DNA of 11,626 nucleotides from Candidatus Methanoperedens sp. (GTDB taxonomy: Archaea; Halobacteriota; Methanosarcinia; Methanosarcinales; Methanoperedenaceae). Both the position numbers and the translations under genes were made by a program. Location: NCBI GenBank assembly GCA_026552835.1, contig JAPMTY010000019.1, positions 1 to 11,626 on the forward strand, in the 5' to 3' direction. Positions 1 to 6,925 of the stretch are shown in pieces. The notes beneath the pieces were generated by a model. It had not been told where the DNA came from. It worked only from the letters and a program-made list of their open reading frames with translations, and made no database searches. Position 1 is the stretch's first letter; each line of letters starts with the position of its first letter.

Positions 1-77
1 CGGGGTGTTTCACTTCTTGCTCTTACTCGCGGGCTGTATGCAATTGATCCGCGTCTTGGTCTGTGGGGATGTGACAT
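1..77 (-). CDS. rpl3: Large-subunit ribosomal protein uL3 (L3P), N-terminal fragment
   Basis: Only the first 25 codons lie in the window; the gene runs off the left edge. The translation begins MSHPHRPRRGSIAYSPRVRA, which matches the conserved archaeal/eukaryotic uL3 N-terminus (HRP-RRGS-AYSPR-RA pattern). uL3 is a primary 23S rRNA-binding protein near the peptidyl-transferase centre. The ATG at 77-75 follows a strong Shine-Dalgarno AAGGAGG (GGAGG at 86-82) with only about 4 bases of spacing, which fixes the start. In euryarchaea this gene usually heads the S10-type ribosomal protein operon, so rpl4 and rpl23 are expected just outside the window (family knowledge). It lies on the same strand as the cobalamin operon, 227 bp downstream of cbiC. 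Confidence 0.93.
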   Translation of the reverse strand, partial: MSHPHRPRRGSIAYSPRVRARSETP

Positions 78-304
78 TTTTCCTCCTTTGACAATATGTA
101 ATATTAATACGTGGGATTTTTACTGCAAGCTGCAAACCATCAGGCCTGCAAATAGGTCATCACAAATAGATTTTGATTTACATGCTTTGGCGGGCATACG
201 ATAACCGCATTGGCCCTCGCAATTCATCAAATCCGACTTTGATCGACTTCAACTTGCGTAATATATACGCACCGTACTTTTCGCTTTAAACGAAGAAGAA
301 GTAT
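78..304 (-). promoter_or_regulatory. Leader/promoter region of rpl3 between cbiC and rpl3
   Basis: I see no gene in this 227-bp gap. On the minus strand a TATA-like run lies inside the small palindrome GCGTA-ATATA-TACGC at 256-270. If used, transcription would start near 235 and leave an untranslated leader of about 160 bases. A second AT-rich candidate at about 95-113 is too close, since its start would fall after the ribosome-binding site. The gap also holds a perfect 6-bp hairpin ATCAAA/TTTGAT (226-231/238-243), a weaker TTCG/CGAA hairpin at 280-294 just beyond the cbiC stop, and three TGCAA repeats at 124, 131 and 147. A long leader would fit autogenous control of the ribosomal operon, but that is inference. 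Confidence 0.45.
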
Positions 305-943
305 TTAAATTCTTTGGGCAATTTTCGTTTTTCCGCTGAAGGTTATCTCCACAAGCTCATTCACGGCTGCAACCGCGACAGGCGTTCCTCCGCGTGTCCC
401 CACGCAGGTGATGGAAGACACACCCAGCGCCCTCACGCGCTCCTTTGACTCGGCAGCGTTCACGAATCCCACAGGCGTCGCGATGAGCAGCGCAGGTTTA
501 AGCCCGCGCTCTATCATATCGCTCACAGTCAGCGCGGCAGAGGGTGCATTCCCGATTACGATTATAGCGCCGGGAAGCTCTTTTTCAAGCGCCATGAAGC
601 CCGCACTTGTTCTCGTCGCGCCTGTCGTTTCTGCAATCTCACTTCCTGCATCAAGCACGCACCTGACATCGCAATTATGCCCCCGCTTTGTTATTCCCAC
701 CTGTGCCATTTTTATATCCGTGAAAATCGTAGCACCTTTTTTTATCGCTAAAATTCCGGCATTTACCGGCTCGTTATTAAACCTCATAAGGTCTGCAAAT
801 GCGGGGTCGCCTGTCGCCATCACGCAGCGCTGCCGTATCCTGTCCTCTGGCGTATCTCCTTTCACAATGCTACGAACGATTGAGCGGCTTTTCTCGCTGA
901 TTTCTATTGCTTCTTTTGTGCGCGCGCCGAAATCAGTATTCAT
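305..943 (-). CDS. cbiC: Cobalt-precorrin-8 methylmutase CbiC
   Basis: CbiC moves a methyl group from C11 to C12 of cobalt-precorrin-8 to give cobyrinate. The 212-aa protein has the usual family length and conserved blocks: ATGDPAFADLMRF (43-55), TDIKMAQVGITKRG, TRTSAGF, IVIGNAPSAA and PVGFVNAAESKE, all readily aligned with CobH/CbiC. I chose the ATG at 943 because GGAG lies 7 bases upstream and the family N-terminus fits. A TTG at 1030 in the same frame would add 29 unlikely residues encoded by inserted hairpin DNA. The position of the catalytic His of CobH (His43, R-M-V-H-A-C-G) is Met42 here (R-C-V-M-A-T-G), which is odd. It is the last gene of the cobalamin operon, followed 227 bp later by rpl3. 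Confidence 0.92.
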   Translation of the reverse strand: MNTDFGARTKEAIEISEKSRSIVRSIVKGDTPEDRIRQRCVMATGDPAFADLMRFNNEPVNAGILAIKKGATIFTDIKMAQVGITKRGHNCDVRCVLDAGSEIAETTGATRTSAGFMALEKELPGAIIVIGNAPSAALTVSDMIERGLKPALLIATPVGFVNAAESKERVRALGVSSITCVGTRGGTPVAVAAVNELVEITFSGKTKIAQRI

Positions 944-1041
944 ACTTCGGCTCCGAAACCCTGCGGGTTCTCGACTCCGCACACACGTATGGCTGCGCCA
1001 TACGTGGATACGCGCTATTATAATTATCAATATTCATATTT
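932..1041. repeat. Duplicated cbiH-stop/cbiC-start sequence flanking a ~94-bp insertion
   Basis: Read on the minus strand, AAATATGAATATTGAT (1041-1026) contains the last codons and TGA of cbiH, and AAGTATGAATACTGAT (947-932) contains the ATG of cbiC. The two copies match at 14 of 16 positions and are offset by 94 bp. In the upstream copy the sequence ATGAATATTGAT could itself have been a cbiC start (Met-Asn-Ile-Asp against Met-Asn-Thr-Asp), overlapping the cbiH stop as at the other operon junctions. The simplest reading is an insertion, or a duplication with divergence, that kept both the stop of cbiH and a start for cbiC. Two TGC-loop hairpins lie in the inserted part: AACCC/GGGTT near 957-969 and the larger one at 984-1006. 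Confidence 0.6.
984..1006. repeat. Perfect 10-bp inverted repeat with TGC loop
   Basis: CACGTATGGC (984-993), loop TGC (994-996), GCCATACGTG (997-1006): a perfect 10-bp stem in the cbiH-cbiC spacer. It has no T-run behind it in either direction, so it is not an obvious terminator. It resembles a REP-like or miniature-element palindrome, or a processing or stabilising hairpin in the polycistronic mRNA. No second copy is visible in this window. Confidence 0.75.
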
Positions 1042-1788
1042 CCTCTGGTAACCTCTTGGCGTAATTATCCTGTTCTCCCATAGCCTCGACTCGCTGTTCC
1101 CGATAAGCACAATCGTGCTCATATCGATTTCATCATTGTATTCCATAATTCTACCGAGAGTTGTCGCAATAACTGTTTCTCCTTCACGTGTTGCGTTTTT
1201 CACGATTCCCACAGGCGTCCCATCGTTCCTGTATTTTCGAATTATCTCTATGGCTTTTCCAAAATTCTCCCTGCGGTTCCTGCTCTTGGGATTATAAATA
1301 GCAATTACAAAATCTGCCTGTGCTGCGCTGCCAAGGCGGCGCTCTATTATCTCTTTGGGCGTCAAAAGGTCGCTTAGGCTTATAACAGCAAAATCGTTCA
1401 CCAGCGGCGCCCCGAGAAGTGAAGCAGCAGCACTTATCGCTGTCACACCTGGAATTACCTCGATATTTATGTCCCCCGTTTTTTCCGCTACCTCAAGCAC
1501 CAGGCCTGCCATTCCGTAAATATTAGCATCCCCACCGCTGATTATTGAAACAACATTGTCCTTTGCAAGTTTAACCGCTTTCCTTGCTCGCTCGACTTCG
1601 CCGCCCATCCCGCTTCGTATGATTTTTGCATTTTTTATAACCCCGGCAATCTGGTCAAGATAAGTTCCGTTGCCAATAACATAATCGGATTCAAGCAGCA
1701 CCTTTTCTGCCTTTTTTGTGAGGTGTTCAACTGCTCCCGGGCCTATACCCACAATGTACAATTTACCTTGCGATTGCGATGGTGACAT
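1027..1788 (-). CDS. cbiH: Cobalt-precorrin-3 C17-methyltransferase (ring contraction) CbiH
   Basis: CbiH methylates C17 and drives ring contraction, turning cobalt-precorrin-3 into cobalt-precorrin-4 with S-adenosylmethionine. The 253-aa protein shows the tetrapyrrole methyltransferase fold: YIVGIGPG at 11-18, SGGDANIYGMAG (84-95), EVIPGVTAISAAAS (110-123) and the CbiH/CobJ-type block DFAVISLSDLLTPKEIIERR (132-151). I chose Met at 1788 because AGAGGA lies about 10 bases upstream. A Met 13 codons earlier (1827) lacks a ribosome-binding site and would add an atypical basic leader. The start overlaps the end of cbiG by 26 bp, implying translational coupling. The gene ends in TGA at 1029-1027, inside the upstream copy of the duplicated junction sequence. 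Confidence 0.93.
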   Translation of the reverse strand: MSPSQSQGKLYIVGIGPGAVEHLTKKAEKVLLESDYVIGNGTYLDQIAGVIKNAKIIRSGMGGEVERARKAVKLAKDNVVSIISGGDANIYGMAGLVLEVAEKTGDINIEVIPGVTAISAAASLLGAPLVNDFAVISLSDLLTPKEIIERRLGSAAQADFVIAIYNPKSRNRRENFGKAIEIIRKYRNDGTPVGIVKNATREGETVIATTLGRIMEYNDEIDMSTIVLIGNSESRLWENRIITPRGYQRKYEY

Positions 1789-2632
1789 TACCGTAAATCC
1801 TCTTTTTAAGTAATAGTTTTTTTTCATCCGACAATGCGAGCGCTGCAGGTTCGCATACCCCGTTCAATCCAAGCTGCTTTGCTCTGGACTTTGAGGGAGC
1901 CTTGATAGAATTGATGAGTTCATGAGGAACGAACCTGACTTCCTTTCCTAATGATGAAGCTGCATCGATGATGCCCTGCTCGTTTTCTTTAATGGCTGCA
2001 GATGCAAAGCATCTTACATCCCCTATGCCGACATTGATTTCCGAAAGCGCACCGGTAATCGCCTCAATAACCTCGTTTTTTCCGACTCCGCGATTCGCGC
2101 CAATCCCCACAATCAACCCGCCCCTTTTCAGAACACTCACATCGTCATCCACAAGCACAATCTTCGGGCCTTTTACATGCAGAACTTCGGCATCTGCCTC
2201 CAGCAGAGCAATATTCACTTTTTTCGTTGAATCCTTGTTAATAATAGTACATCCAAGCGCATCGGCAATTCCCTCCACGGATTCTTTTCCCTTCACTTCC
2301 GTGGCTGTAGTTATCACAGGAGTTATACCCATGCCCGCAAGCTTCCTTGCAAGTTCGTTTCCCCCGTGATGTCCTCCAAGTATGGGTATCGCGAAATTCA
2401 AACCTGAATCCACAACCACAACAGCCGGGTCTTTCCATTTGTCATGTATTAGAGGTGCAATGTTCCTGACCGCTATTCCCGCAGCCATTACGGCTATTAT
2501 GGAATCGTATTCCAGAAAAGCCTGCTTGAAAGCATCTTTTGAGTAAGTAATTACACTCCCGCCTGTGAAATTCCGTAACTTTTCCGCGATATCAAGATTA
2601 CGCGAAAATGTGATGATTGCAGGTTCACCCAT
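1763..2632 (-). CDS. cbiG: Cobalt-precorrin-5A hydrolase CbiG
   Basis: CbiG opens the ring-A delta-lactone of cobalt-precorrin-5A to give 5B, releasing the C20 unit as acetaldehyde. The 289-aa protein shows the N-terminal domain (IIAVMAAGIAVRNIAPLI at 45-62, then PAVVVVDSGLNFAIPILGGH at 69-88 and GGNELARKLA) and the C-terminal domain (IVGIGANRGV at 174-183, then ASAAIKENEQGI and the VCEPAALA block at 259-266). It is shorter than many bacterial CbiG proteins (about 350 aa, from memory), mainly in the central region. The ATG at 2632 overlaps the end of the cbiL-cbiF gene by 8 bp and has AAGAGGT about 9 bases upstream. Confidence 0.92.
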   Translation of the reverse strand: MGEPAIITFSRNLDIAEKLRNFTGGSVITYSKDAFKQAFLEYDSIIAVMAAGIAVRNIAPLIHDKWKDPAVVVVDSGLNFAIPILGGHHGGNELARKLAGMGITPVITTATEVKGKESVEGIADALGCTIINKDSTKKVNIALLEADAEVLHVKGPKIVLVDDDVSVLKRGGLIVGIGANRGVGKNEVIEAITGALSEINVGIGDVRCFASAAIKENEQGIIDAASSLGKEVRFVPHELINSIKAPSKSRAKQLGLNGVCEPAALALSDEKKLLLKKRIYGNVTIAIAR

Positions 2633-3956
2633 AAAGATGAGACCTCTTGAAATTCTCAGGTTTCAGCACATTCCCTATAATGATCATAGCCGATTTATCA
2701 ATCCCCTCGGCTTCTACCCTGTCCGCAATATCGCCAACTGTCCCGAGAACAACTTTTTCATCTTCCCATGATGCATGATATACCACGGCAACAGGCGTTT
2801 CTTTCGGATATGCTACCTCGTTCATGATTTTTTTGAGTTTATCTGTTCCAAGGTATATCGCCATGGTCGCATTATGGTGCGATAACTCACGCAGCGAGTC
2901 CTTTTCAAGCGTAGTTCCTGCAGGTCTTGTGATTATCAGCGTCTCTGTAATCCCGTTTATCGTAAGCTGGGTTTTAAGCGAGGCTGCAGAAGCAAAGAGC
3001 GAAGTCACTCCCGGGATGATTTCAATACCTATACCGCGTTTCTTCAACCCATCTATCTGCTCGATAATCGCCCCGTACAATGACGGGTCACCGCTGTGCA
3101 ACCTGACAACTGTTTTACCCGCCTCGGCGCCTTTTGCAAGGACATCTATTATTTCTTCAAGCTTCATGCCATAACTATCTATTTTTTCACCATGTGAATA
3201 ATTCAAAACCACAGGATTCACAAGCGAACCTGCATACATCACAACCTCTGCTGATTGAAGAAGCTCGCGCCCTTTTACCGTGATATATTTCGGGTTTCCC
3301 GGACCTGCGCCAACAAAATACACGACTTTTTTATCATTTTTGCTATCTTTTCCTTCTTTTCTCTTTGCTACCATAAGGCTGAAATAATCGCCCGATTCCG
3401 GGATTTCACCCGTGATGCGTTCATTATCCATAAACAGCCGCTCTGCAAAAATGAACTCATTAAAACCCTCTTCTATCAACGACTTTTTTACTTTTTCAGG
3501 ATGCTTTGCTTTCAGGATTATTTTAGTTGTGACCGGGGAACCATCGCTCACTATGAACGAGCCGTCGATGCTTGTATTCGTCCTTGCTGCCTGCGCCGTT
3601 ACAGCACTGACTCCCGGGATTGTAGTTATCTCGATTTCAGGGTATTTTTCCTTAATCGTCCTTCTAAGATGCGAAAACGTAGAAAAAACATTGGGGTCGC
3701 CAAGAACCGCAAACGAGACCATGCCTTTTTTTGCCTCTTCTGCCACCATCCCGGCATTTTTTTCCCATATTTTTGAAAGCTCTGCTTTATCCTGTATCAT
3801 GGGAAATTCAAGTAAGTAAGGCTCAGCATAAGGCGCGACGAGTTTCGCAGCCAGTTTCCCGGGCACAAACACCTTACTGCTTTCTTTTAATGCTTTTATG
3901 GCAGCCAGCGTAAGAAGGTCGGGGTTTCCGGGTCCGAGCCCTATACCGACCAGCAT
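2625..3956 (-). CDS. cbiLF: CbiL-CbiF fusion: cobalt-precorrin-2 C20- and cobalt-precorrin-4 C11-methyltransferase
   Basis: One uninterrupted 443-aa frame carries two tetrapyrrole methyltransferase domains. Residues 1 to about 198 look like CbiL: VGIGLGPGNPDLLTLAA (3-19), VLGDPNVFSTF (84-94) and TIPGVSAVTAQAA (112-124). A charged linker (about 199-210, rich in Lys/Asp) leads to residues 211-443, which look like CbiF: VYFVGAGPGNPKYITVKG, VRLHSGDPSLYGAI (284-297), IIPGVTSLFASAASL and a TLIITRPAGTT block. CbiL adds the C20 methyl that triggers later ring contraction; CbiF adds the C11 methyl. These are non-consecutive steps (CbiH acts between them), so any channelling is not directly linear. The ATG at 3956 shares one base with the cbiT stop (TGATG). 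Homologues are usually separate genes. The residues needed for SAM binding appear intact in both halves. Confidence 0.9.
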   Translation of the reverse strand: MLVGIGLGPGNPDLLTLAAIKALKESSKVFVPGKLAAKLVAPYAEPYLLEFPMIQDKAELSKIWEKNAGMVAEEAKKGMVSFAVLGDPNVFSTFSHLRRTIKEKYPEIEITTIPGVSAVTAQAARTNTSIDGSFIVSDGSPVTTKIILKAKHPEKVKKSLIEEGFNEFIFAERLFMDNERITGEIPESGDYFSLMVAKRKEGKDSKNDKKVVYFVGAGPGNPKYITVKGRELLQSAEVVMYAGSLVNPVVLNYSHGEKIDSYGMKLEEIIDVLAKGAEAGKTVVRLHSGDPSLYGAIIEQIDGLKKRGIGIEIIPGVTSLFASAASLKTQLTINGITETLIITRPAGTTLEKDSLRELSHHNATMAIYLGTDKLKKIMNEVAYPKETPVAVVYHASWEDEKVVLGTVGDIADRVEAEGIDKSAMIIIGNVLKPENFKRSHLYG

Positions 3957-4474
3957 CAGGTACCGCCTACGATCAGGAATACAGGATTTTCAGGTTTGAA
4001 CATGGTACCGCCTGCAAGCTCATTTCCCCTTGATAATTGTATGTGTAGTAATTCCTTGAACTGGTTGTTCTTTTTTATTATACCAAGTGCCAGCGCTACA
4101 GTTTCAATCCTGACAGCGCTTACCACGAATCTCCCGGCTTTTTCCATCAATATTTCAAGAACCTTCTCGATGTTTTGGCTTCCTCCAAGGAAAGCGCAGT
4201 CGATGTCTAAATCCGAAAGTAACGAAATCGCATTACCTTTTAACACTGTGACATTGTTAATGCCGCATTCTTTAATATTGCCGGAGGTAGCCCGGACAGC
4301 CTCGTCCCTGCTATCTATTGCATATACATGCCTTGCCGAGCCCGCTGCTGCAATTGAAACCGAACCACTCCCGCATCCGATGTCCGCGAAAACATCTGTT
4401 GGCTTGATTTTGAGTTTCGATAAAGCCACTGCTATTATTTCCGGTTGCGTTGGGGTTCCGCCTGGATATATCAT
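3956..4474 (-). CDS. cbiT: Cobalt-precorrin-7 C15-methyltransferase (decarboxylating) CbiT
   Basis: CbiT methylates C15 and decarboxylates the C12 acetate arm of cobalt-precorrin-7, giving cobalt-precorrin-8, the CbiC substrate. The 172-aa protein is a class I Rossmann methyltransferase, unlike the other methylases of the pathway. Its N-terminus YPGGTPTQPEIIAVALSKL matches the CbiT substrate-entry motif, motif I is DIGCGSGSVS (31-40), and YAIDSRDEAV (51-60) follows as the acidic SAM-ribose strand. It is stand-alone, not fused to CbiE, and no cbiE is seen here. It is first in the operon; the ATG at 4474 has no clear Shine-Dalgarno, so its mRNA leader may be very short. Confidence 0.92.
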   Translation of the reverse strand: MIYPGGTPTQPEIIAVALSKLKIKPTDVFADIGCGSGSVSIAAAGSARHVYAIDSRDEAVRATSGNIKECGINNVTVLKGNAISLLSDLDIDCAFLGGSQNIEKVLEILMEKAGRFVVSAVRIETVALALGIIKKNNQFKELLHIQLSRGNELAGGTMFKPENPVFLIVGGT

Positions 4475-4502
4475 GAAATCAACTCAATTAAAGTTGTGTT
4501 AA

Positions 4503-4526
4503 ATCCATTTAATTTGATATAATGAT
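4503..4526 (-). promoter_or_regulatory. Candidate TATA promoter of the cobalamin operon
   Basis: On the minus strand, upstream of cbiT, two AT-rich boxes are visible: ATTATATCAA (about 4525-4516) and TTAAATGG (about 4511-4504). The first would start transcription near 4495, the second close to the cbiT ATG. No Shine-Dalgarno follows. A short inverted repeat CAACT/AGTTG lies at about 4480-4496. No cobalamin-riboswitch-like long leader fits here, since the whole divergent gap to metG is 136 bp. Confidence 0.4.
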
Positions 4527-4582
4527 TGCTGTTATGAACATTTGATTAACTTAAAACGAGAAAAATGAAATAGGAAATGTAT

Positions 4583-4600
4583 TTTATATGGAAATTCCAT
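4583..4600 (+). promoter_or_regulatory. metG TATA box with overlapping palindrome
   Basis: TTTATATG at 4583-4590 is a good archaeal TATA box. The usual spacing of about 25-27 bases from its centre puts the start of transcription at or next to the metG ATG (4611), and there is no Shine-Dalgarno, so the mRNA may be leaderless. A 13-bp palindrome ATGGAAATTCCAT (4588-4600) overlaps the downstream edge of the box and could be an operator. That last point is inference. Confidence 0.5.
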
Positions 4601-4610
4601 GTAGAAACCC

Positions 4611-6629
4611 ATGCCCAACTTCCCATCCAGAGAACCGGTCCTCATAACCTGCGGACTCCCCTATGCCAACGGCAAATGCCATATCGGGCACCTCCGCACC
4701 TATGTACCTGCGGATATTTTCGTTAGAGCGCTCAGGAAACAGGGTCAGGATGCCGTATTCGTATGCGGCTCCGATGCCCACGGGACGCCTATCGTGGTGA
4801 ACGCAGAGGAGCTCGGGATAACCCCGACAGAACTTGTCAATAAATACCATAAACATTTTGAGACTATTTTCAAGGCGATGGAAGTGGAATTCAGCGTATT
4901 CGGAAACACGGATTCTCCCACAAACCATGCAAGGACAGACAGCATAGTTGCGGCGCTTATCGAGCGCGGATACGTTTACCCGCAGGTCATCAGACTGGCT
5001 TATTGCCCACATGATAATCGATTCCTCCCGGACAGGTACGTGGAAGGCATCTGCCCATATTGCGGAAAACTTGCGCGCGGCGATGAATGCGACCAGGGAT
5101 GCGGGAAACATCTTGAACCAGGCGAAATTAAGAATGCAAAGTGCAGGATATGCGGGAATCCCGCCGAATACCGCGAACAGGAGCATTTCTTTTTCAAACT
5201 TTCAGCTTTTAGCGGCTTCCTCTCGGATTATCTGAATACTCTCGGAGGTACATCCAATGCCATTAATTATGCAAAGGAATGGGCTAAGGAGCTTAAGGAT
5301 TGGTGCATCACAAGAAATCTCGAATGGGGTGTGCGCTTCCCGGGTCATGACGACTTGGTCGTATATGTGTGGGTGGACGCGCCAATCGGATACATTTCAT
5401 TCACAGAGGAATGGGCGAACAAAACAGGCAATGACTGGGAAAAATACTGGAGACATGATTCGCGCATCATTCATTTCATTGGCGAGGATATCACGTACCA
5501 CCACTGTATCTTCTGGCCTGCGATGCTAAAGGGCGCAGGTTACACCCAGCCGTGGGCTGTTGTGGCATCAGGAATGCTGAAAATCGATGATAAGAAGTTC
5601 TCAAAGAGCAGGGGATATGTGGTATGGGTGGACGAGGATTACCTTGACCATGGATTCCATCCCGACCTCCTCAGGTATTATATCGCGAATTATACCTCCC
5701 ACACAAAGGAATTGAATTTCTCATGGAAAGTATTCCAGGATAAAGTGAATAACGAGCTTGTCGGCGCGCTTGGGAATTTCCTGCATAGGACACTGCATTT
5801 TGCACATAAGAACTTCGGCGCCGTTCCTCCGGGGACTGTTGATAAGGAGATTCTTGAAAAAATACAGTCCACCATCAGCAGCGTGATTTCATCACTTGAT
5901 GAATATGAATTCAAGAAAGCCACGGATGAAATGATGGAGCTTGCGGCCTACGGCAACTCCTATTTCCAGTCGAATGAACCCTGGCAGCTCATCAAGAAAG
6001 ATAAAGAAGCATGCGCCCGTGTTGTGAAGAACTGTCTTCAGATAGGAAAAGCGTTAATTTTGCTGTTTGAGCCGATACTTCCGGGAAACATGGAAAAGGC
6101 ATGGAAGCAGCTTGGGCTTTCGGGTGATGTCCATTCAGCGCGGTTTGAGGATGCGCTTGTTGAGATACCATCACAGGAACTTGGGGCGCCTGAAATATTG
6201 TTCACTAAAATCGAGGATAAAAAGATAAAGGAAATGGAATCCATCCTTGATAAAAGGATAAAGATAGCAATAGCGAAAGAGAAGAATAAGCTTGAGGCAG
6301 GGACGGAAAAGGCCGAGATTACATTTGAAGAGTTCCAGAAGTTTGATATAAGGATTGGAAGGGTGCTGTCTGCTGAGAATATCAGGGGTTCTGATAAATT
6401 GCTGAAGCTGGAGGTGGATATCGGGGAGAAACGCCAGATTGTTGCAGGGATTGCGAAATCCCATAAACCGGCTGAACTTGTCGGGCGGCAGGTTGTGGTG
6501 CTTGCGAATATGAAGCCAGCTAAACTTTTTGGTGTGGAGTCGCGGGGGATGGTTCTTGCGGCTGATGTTGAGGGGGCGGTGCTGCTTTTGCCTGAGAAAG
6601 AGGTTAAGGAAGGGACGAAGGTGAGGTGA
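4611..6629 (+). CDS. metG: Methionyl-tRNA synthetase with fused C-terminal tRNA-binding domain
   Basis: MetG charges tRNA-Met with methionine in the cytosol. The 672-aa class I enzyme shows HIGH at 24-27 (within NGKCHIGH), the KMSKS loop as KFSKS at 329-333, and a zinc-knuckle insertion with CPYC (148-151), CDQGC (160-164) and CRIC (178-181), as in archaeal enzymes. The anticodon-binding helical domain spans about 370-540. From about 570 to the end there is an EMAP/Trbp111-like OB fold ([11 protein letters not shown], then [21 protein letters not shown] and [15 protein letters not shown]). This domain is fused here, whereas some archaea encode it separately. The ATG at 4611 is the first possible start and fits the family N-terminus. 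The gene diverges from the cobalamin operon. Confidence 0.97.
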   Translation: MPNFPSREPVLITCGLPYANGKCHIGHLRTYVPADIFVRALRKQGQDAVFVCGSDAHGTPIVVNAEELGITPTELVNKYHKHFETIFKAMEVEFSVFGNTDSPTNHARTDSIVAALIERGYVYPQVIRLAYCPHDNRFLPDRYVEGICPYCGKLARGDECDQGCGKHLEPGEIKNAKCRICGNPAEYREQEHFFFKLSAFSGFLSDYLNTLGGTSNAINYAKEWAKELKDWCITRNLEWGVRFPGHDDLVVYVWVDAPIGYISFTEEWANKTGNDWEKYWRHDSRIIHFIGEDITYHHCIFWPAMLKGAGYTQPWAVVASGMLKIDDKKFSKSRGYVVWVDEDYLDHGFHPDLLRYYIANYTSHTKELNFSWKVFQDKVNNELVGALGNFLHRTLHFAHKNFGAVPPGTVDKEILEKIQSTISSVISSLDEYEFKKATDEMMELAAYGNSYFQSNEPWQLIKKDKEACARVVKNCLQIGKALILLFEPILPGNMEKAWKQLGLSGDVHSARFEDALVEIPSQELGAPEILFTKIEDKKIKEMESILDKRIKIAIAKEKNKLEAGTEKAEITFEEFQKFDIRIGRVLSAENIRGSDKLLKLEVDIGEKRQIVAGIAKSHKPAELVGRQVVVLANMKPAKLFGVESRGMVLAADVEGAVLLLPEKEVKEGTKVR

Positions 6630-6637
6630 TTTTTTTT
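6630..6637 (+). terminator. T-tract terminator after metG
   Basis: Eight consecutive T residues directly follow the metG TGA, with further T-runs to about 6670. Archaeal RNA polymerase terminates at such U-rich tracts without needing a hairpin. Confidence 0.6.
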
Positions 6638-6695
6638 GTCTGTCTTCTCATTTTTACTGGACTTTTACTAAATGGTTATTAACTCTAAAGCATGG

Positions 6696-6852
6696 ATTAT
6701 GGAAACTTCGCCATAATAGAGAAGTTACCATCATGTAAAAGCGCTATATACAGGCCTCGTACATCGACGGGGTTTGTGACTGCAACTGTGGGAGTTATGT
6801 GCGTCAAAGGTTATTTCGGAAGAAATATAACTCTTGTGAAGCAAAAACAGGG
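6696..6852 (+). repeat. Structured repeat, copy C (upstream of the membrane protein gene)
   Basis: No convincing gene lies in the 296-bp gap between metG and the membrane protein gene. The clearest content is a diverged copy of the repeat also found at 8679-8852 and 11255-11434. The core at 6753-6806 shares GCCTCGT, CGACGG, TTGTGACTGCAA, GAGTT and TGYGYRTC with copies A and B; the block AAAAACAGGGC (6843-6853) also occurs after copy B. The core hairpin pairs CC-TCG with CGA-C-GG (6755-6770), the same layout with a bulged C as in copy A. A separate perfect hairpin ATTATGG/CCATAAT (6696-6702/6711-6717) lies upstream. A 65-codon frame across it (6692-6889) has no ribosome-binding site and is not kept open in the other copies. 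Confidence 0.5.
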
Positions 6853-6889
6853 CACGGAAGAAAAAGACGAACAAACCGAGATAAAATAA

Positions 6890-6907
6890 CTATTTATATA
6901 TTATAAC
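6890..6907 (+). promoter_or_regulatory. TATA box of the membrane protein gene
   Basis: TTTATATATTATA at 6893-6905 lies about 26-30 bases before the ATG at 6926, with no Shine-Dalgarno between. Transcription would begin almost at the start codon, so a leaderless or near-leaderless mRNA is likely. Confidence 0.5.
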
Positions 6908-6925
6908 TAGATAAAGAAAAAACAC

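Noticed and set aside
944..1030. Extended cbiC from a TTG at 1030
   Set aside because: The added 29 residues are encoded by the palindromic spacer and match no CbiC N-terminus. The ATG at 943 has GGAG at good spacing.
408..1064. Long plus-strand frames opposite cbiC and the other cobalamin genes (also near 1968-2369 and 3255-3819)
   Set aside because: They are low-complexity Ser/Pro/Ile-rich shadows of strongly conserved minus-strand genes.
1789..1827. Longer cbiH from the ATG at 1827
   Set aside because: There is no ribosome-binding site upstream and the extra 13 residues are atypical; the ATG at 1788 has AGAGGA upstream.
4475..4610. A cobalamin riboswitch before cbiT
   Set aside because: The gap is only 136 bp and shared with the metG promoter, and no B12-box-like sequence is visible.
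4584..5186. A 200-codon minus-strand frame opposite metG
   Set aside because: It lies wholly inside the well-supported metG gene and its translation looks like an antisense shadow with no recognisable domain.
6692..6889. A 65-codon plus-strand frame between metG and the membrane gene
   Set aside because: It has no ribosome-binding site or well-placed promoter, overlaps repeat copy C, and the corresponding frames in copies A and B are broken by stops and indels.
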